Virus record (IMG/VR): IMGVR_UViG_3300032516_000001
Span: 177,649 to 241,648 of that record
From: a virus
DNA: 64,000 nucleotides
Reading direction: 5' to 3' (one strand)
Numbering within the stretch: the first letter of the stretch is position 1; the number at the start of each line of letters is the position of its first letter. Made by a program: the position numbers and the translations under genes. The notes beneath the pieces are model-generated. The model had not been told where the DNA came from, searched no databases, and saw only the letters and a list, made by a program, of their open reading frames with translations. Positions 62,901 to 64,000 of this stretch are shown here, piece after piece.

Positions 62901-64000
62901 GATATGAAAACTTGCTTTGTACCTCTCTTAGTAGTAGATACGCACCCATCTGAATCAATTACTCCTGATATAAACGCAAGTTGATGATCAATAGGCCAGG
63001 ATACGATATCAGAACTAAGAAGTTTATTTAATGCTTTATTTCCAAAAACATATGAGTCAATAAGATTACGAACAGTTCTACTTGAAGAAATTAAATAATC
63101 GGCTCCCCTTCTTTGAGAACGTAAGACCTGCTTCGATTCATTTCTTTTATCTACAACACGTCCAAGTTTTTTATAACCGTTAACCCAATTATACCCAGTG
63201 CGACGACTTATATTAGATTCTTTACATAAATTTGTAAAAGAACCATCATAATTATTCATCGCATTAAAAAATTCAGTTTTACAAATCGATCCACCATCAG
63301 AAGTTATGCGAGTTTCTCCAGCTTTCCATGAAATTTGATTTATAGATGAAATAATATCCTCTATTATTTCTGGATATTTCGAATCACAAACTATTCCAAT
63401 TCCAGTACTAGAATCATGTTTATTTTGCCATTTCCAACCATCTCCAACCCACAACCCAAGAAGACGAGCTTCTTTTATTGAAATTTTAGGTTCAACTATG
63501 GTATTCGGAATCGGAGTAGCAACAACATCATTTATTTGAATGGAACCAGCTTCAAGTTTTTCGAATCTATAATCATCATGGTTCAATAAGTTACGACCAT
63601 TCTTCTTAATATAAGTTAATTCTTTACGTGGAACTACATAGAAATTATGATTATAAGTTGACTCAACTATTGGTAAACCAGAAACCTTAATTCGTCGCAT
63701 AGACCATCTATTTTGACGAATTTGAAGATTTTTAACAAGACAGACATTCCCTTTTTGGGAAAGAACCATCATGTTAGGACGAATTTCTTCAATCGGAATA
63801 ACAGAACCATCCTCGAGTGTAATGCGAGTCCCTGGGAAGAAACACCCCATACTCAGGGCGTTAACTTTTCCACCTAATATATCTCCAATTAGTAAATTAT
63901 GCTTCCGATCTGTTGCGACAAGAATATCTACATAAACTGTTTCACCGAGGTCTCGAGCTACCGCATCAACAATAAACCCCTTTGATAATTCTGGTAATTG
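59999..64000 (-). CDS. Head-module protein interrupted by two inteins, partial
   Basis: Open to the right edge, so the true N-terminus is missing. Visible exteins: N-terminal FIVDAVARDLGETVYVDILV...GDILGGKVNALSMG, a 21-residue middle CISLFTVCTKCGNVAADDSQ-L, then CSCVQYEG...IAELVGHVSVPN. The C-terminal region has acidic repeats (EDKPADEPPEDGPAED) and a helical end (LIKWASWAYKVVHEGG, FFRWKGRIASLSKF). The spliced Cys-rich core resembles a 'SMGC...CxxCG...CxC' pattern I associate with large-phage head-assembly proteins, possibly the prohead protease or a partner. Inteins at 62546-63844 and 60998-62482. Identity of the host protein is uncertain. Confidence 0.72.
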   Translation of the reverse strand, partial: QLPELSKGFIVDAVARDLGETVYVDILVATDRKHNLLIGDILGGKVNALSMGCFFPGTRITLEDGSVIPIEEIRPNMMVLSQKGNVCLVKNLQIRQNRWSMRRIKVSGLPIVESTYNHNFYVVPRKELTYIKKNGRNLLNHDDYRFEKLEAGSIQINDVVATPIPNTIVEPKISIKEARLLGLWVGDGWKWQNKHDSSTGIGIVCDSKYPEIIEDIISSINQISWKAGETRITSDGGSICKTEFFNAMNNYDGSFTNLCKESNISRRTGYNWVNGYKKLGRVVDKRNESKQVLRSQRRGADYLISSSRTVRNLIDSYVFGNKALNKLLSSDIVSWPIDHQLAFISGVIDSDGCVSTTKRGTKQVFISTRNENLACQYMSILLRCGIVSTLSVVKRNGTKLLPNSGGIDYQIRLRNDGVKKIPSLKIKSHLDSIKYTPGNSDRWISGGYLFSRVKKIDEFEYDGFVYDMEVDGDHSYIANGVGVSNCISLFTVCTKCGNVAADDSQLCFPENTFILKSDGTHRYINEIVEGDKIITHTGNSEIVTKTISRHYAGDLINFDIDGIPDPIRSTPEHPFFVLRPAQFCACGCGEKLHRTIEHERGSIKSFQRRYITGHNTRLVNPNQHSNIKSIQKAASIKDDLSFDFVEAKDVIPGDYLGFPIPQEVKNTDDATIDKARLIGYFLSEGCYIKRNNERVGITFTFGSHEHDTLSAETELLLNKVFSKSSRKKLLWTDIIFKNNIKPVVRNSNSRSIPEDAVCPDCGAPSEYLRNVRHRKGRDDCLKCKVCNRNWAYGSLDIVVARRKLAKINCSVVTFMDKSVAEFFYTYCGEYSNEKKLNSDVVLWDSDIQKHILFTWLNGDGHNSKFGIIGNTTSFNLLTQMHTIAARCGYYSRYSALFNGKSVEFRNVINGESVPIRDERGWLPIFALHIPENIGFSDNTRFIDKNIKSSKMDGFFDGFKKFGNYLVHRVRSKNVQPYHGDVYNLEVENDHSYVANGVAVHNCSCVQYEGKGSQFIDDSGVQHPIAELVGHVSVPNSNQFIEASWVRSPAFRGAVRRNLLNPDVEILASKLHDAVSIFELRKDFMKSDGIKKAASMIKKAQDPEDKPADEPPEDGPAEDKPEDADASMDSILEGGDTEDKPADDKSDDDKPADEPEIPVDKMKELLEKAQEMLLESIVKGLDKQLKPNSEDVGTIVPPSKPVPAGGVEDSLDNVVRSSQEFNRRLNKVFKNNSKLIKWASWAYKVVHEGGPKAIIATEMNPRDLIILSWIEDTVRSHNYSSDLYKIAIDIGSIDGYPSETSYLTACRVKLGRVLTPEEQQFFRWKGRIASLSKF
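60998..62482 (-). mobile_element. Intein 2 with LAGLIDADG endonuclease
   Basis: 495 residues. N-terminal splice Cys in CFPENTFILKSDGTHRYINE, the block-B-like STPEHPFFV, and C-terminal splice HSYVANGVAVHN followed by Cys+1 (CSCVQ). Endonuclease motifs LIGYFLSEGCY and LFTWLNGDGHN. A Cys4-type finger (CPDCG...CKVCNRNW) lies inside. Inserted directly before a conserved Cys of the extein zinc cluster, 21 codons after intein 1. AT-rich versus the neighbouring head genes. Confidence 0.92.
62546..63844 (-). mobile_element. Intein 1 with LAGLIDADG endonuclease
   Basis: 433 residues. N-terminal splice Cys in CFFPGTRITLEDGSVIPIEE, a block-B-like VESTYNHNFYV, and C-terminal splice HSYIANGVGVSN before Cys+1 (CISLF). 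Two LAGLIDADG motifs: LLGLWVGDGWKW and LAFISGVIDSDGCV. It interrupts the same Cys-rich extein segment as intein 2. The apparent ATG at 63850 (MGCFFPG) is simply extein Met-Gly before the intein, not the gene start. Confidence 0.92.

Overview
The window reads as part of a large tailed bacteriophage (Caudoviricetes-like) genome. A probable HK97-fold major capsid protein, a scaffold-like protein and other head genes sit at the right end. A long same-strand run of fibre genes occupies the left two thirds. Small non-structural phage genes, a thymidine kinase, free-standing homing endonucleases, inteins and very tight gene packing complete the picture. No ribosomal, tRNA or housekeeping genes were seen. 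Almost everything is on the minus strand, so transcription runs right to left. The host is not identifiable; the AsmA-like plus GT51 protein suggests a Gram-negative host (inference).

Right end, 63–54 kb: a head module. It holds a head-assembly protein with two inteins (running off the right edge), an acidic scaffold-like protein, a minor head protein and the capsid protein. Next comes a probable mobile gene that fuses a LAGLIDADG endonuclease to a DNA methyltransferase. It is preceded by a strong promoter embedded in a 33-bp inverted repeat.

Middle, 54–40 kb: small accessory genes on both strands. These include thymidine kinase, several zinc-knuckle proteins, two of the three GIY-YIG endonucleases, a ParB-like protein, a family sharing one N-terminal module, a small protein built from the C-terminal end of a capsid protein, and a plus-strand peptidoglycan glycosyltransferase (GT51).

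From 40 to 35 kb are virion-type proteins, including a tandem paralogue pair, and the third GIY-YIG gene. From 35 to 10.7 kb is the fibre block: Ig-like proteins, then a 3,960-residue collagen-like protein (11.9 kb). It is followed 6 bp later by a methyltransferase–glycosyltransferase–TPR protein. After that come lectin-like (concanavalin-type) repeat proteins, a paralogue pair and 'SDTxxVTD' repeat proteins.

From 10.7 kb to the left edge is a carbohydrate block. It has two GT2–GT4 double-headed glycosyltransferases, a third GT2, three FkbM methyltransferases, a double methyltransferase, a UDP-sugar 6-dehydrogenase and a GDP-mannose 3,5-epimerase. The simplest reading is one late operon that makes very long fibres and glycosylates them, with threonines of the Gly-X-Thr repeats as the likely acceptors. 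The collagen, lectin and sugar genes together form the most unusual system here. The GT51 enzyme, the capsid-fragment zinc protein, the twin inteins in one cysteine cluster and a candidate -1 frameshift site are separate points of interest. Base composition is mosaic: the capsid region (56.8–60 kb) and the lectin/fibre block (10.7–19.5 kb) are visibly GC-richer than the AT-rich inteins, endonucleases and accessory genes.
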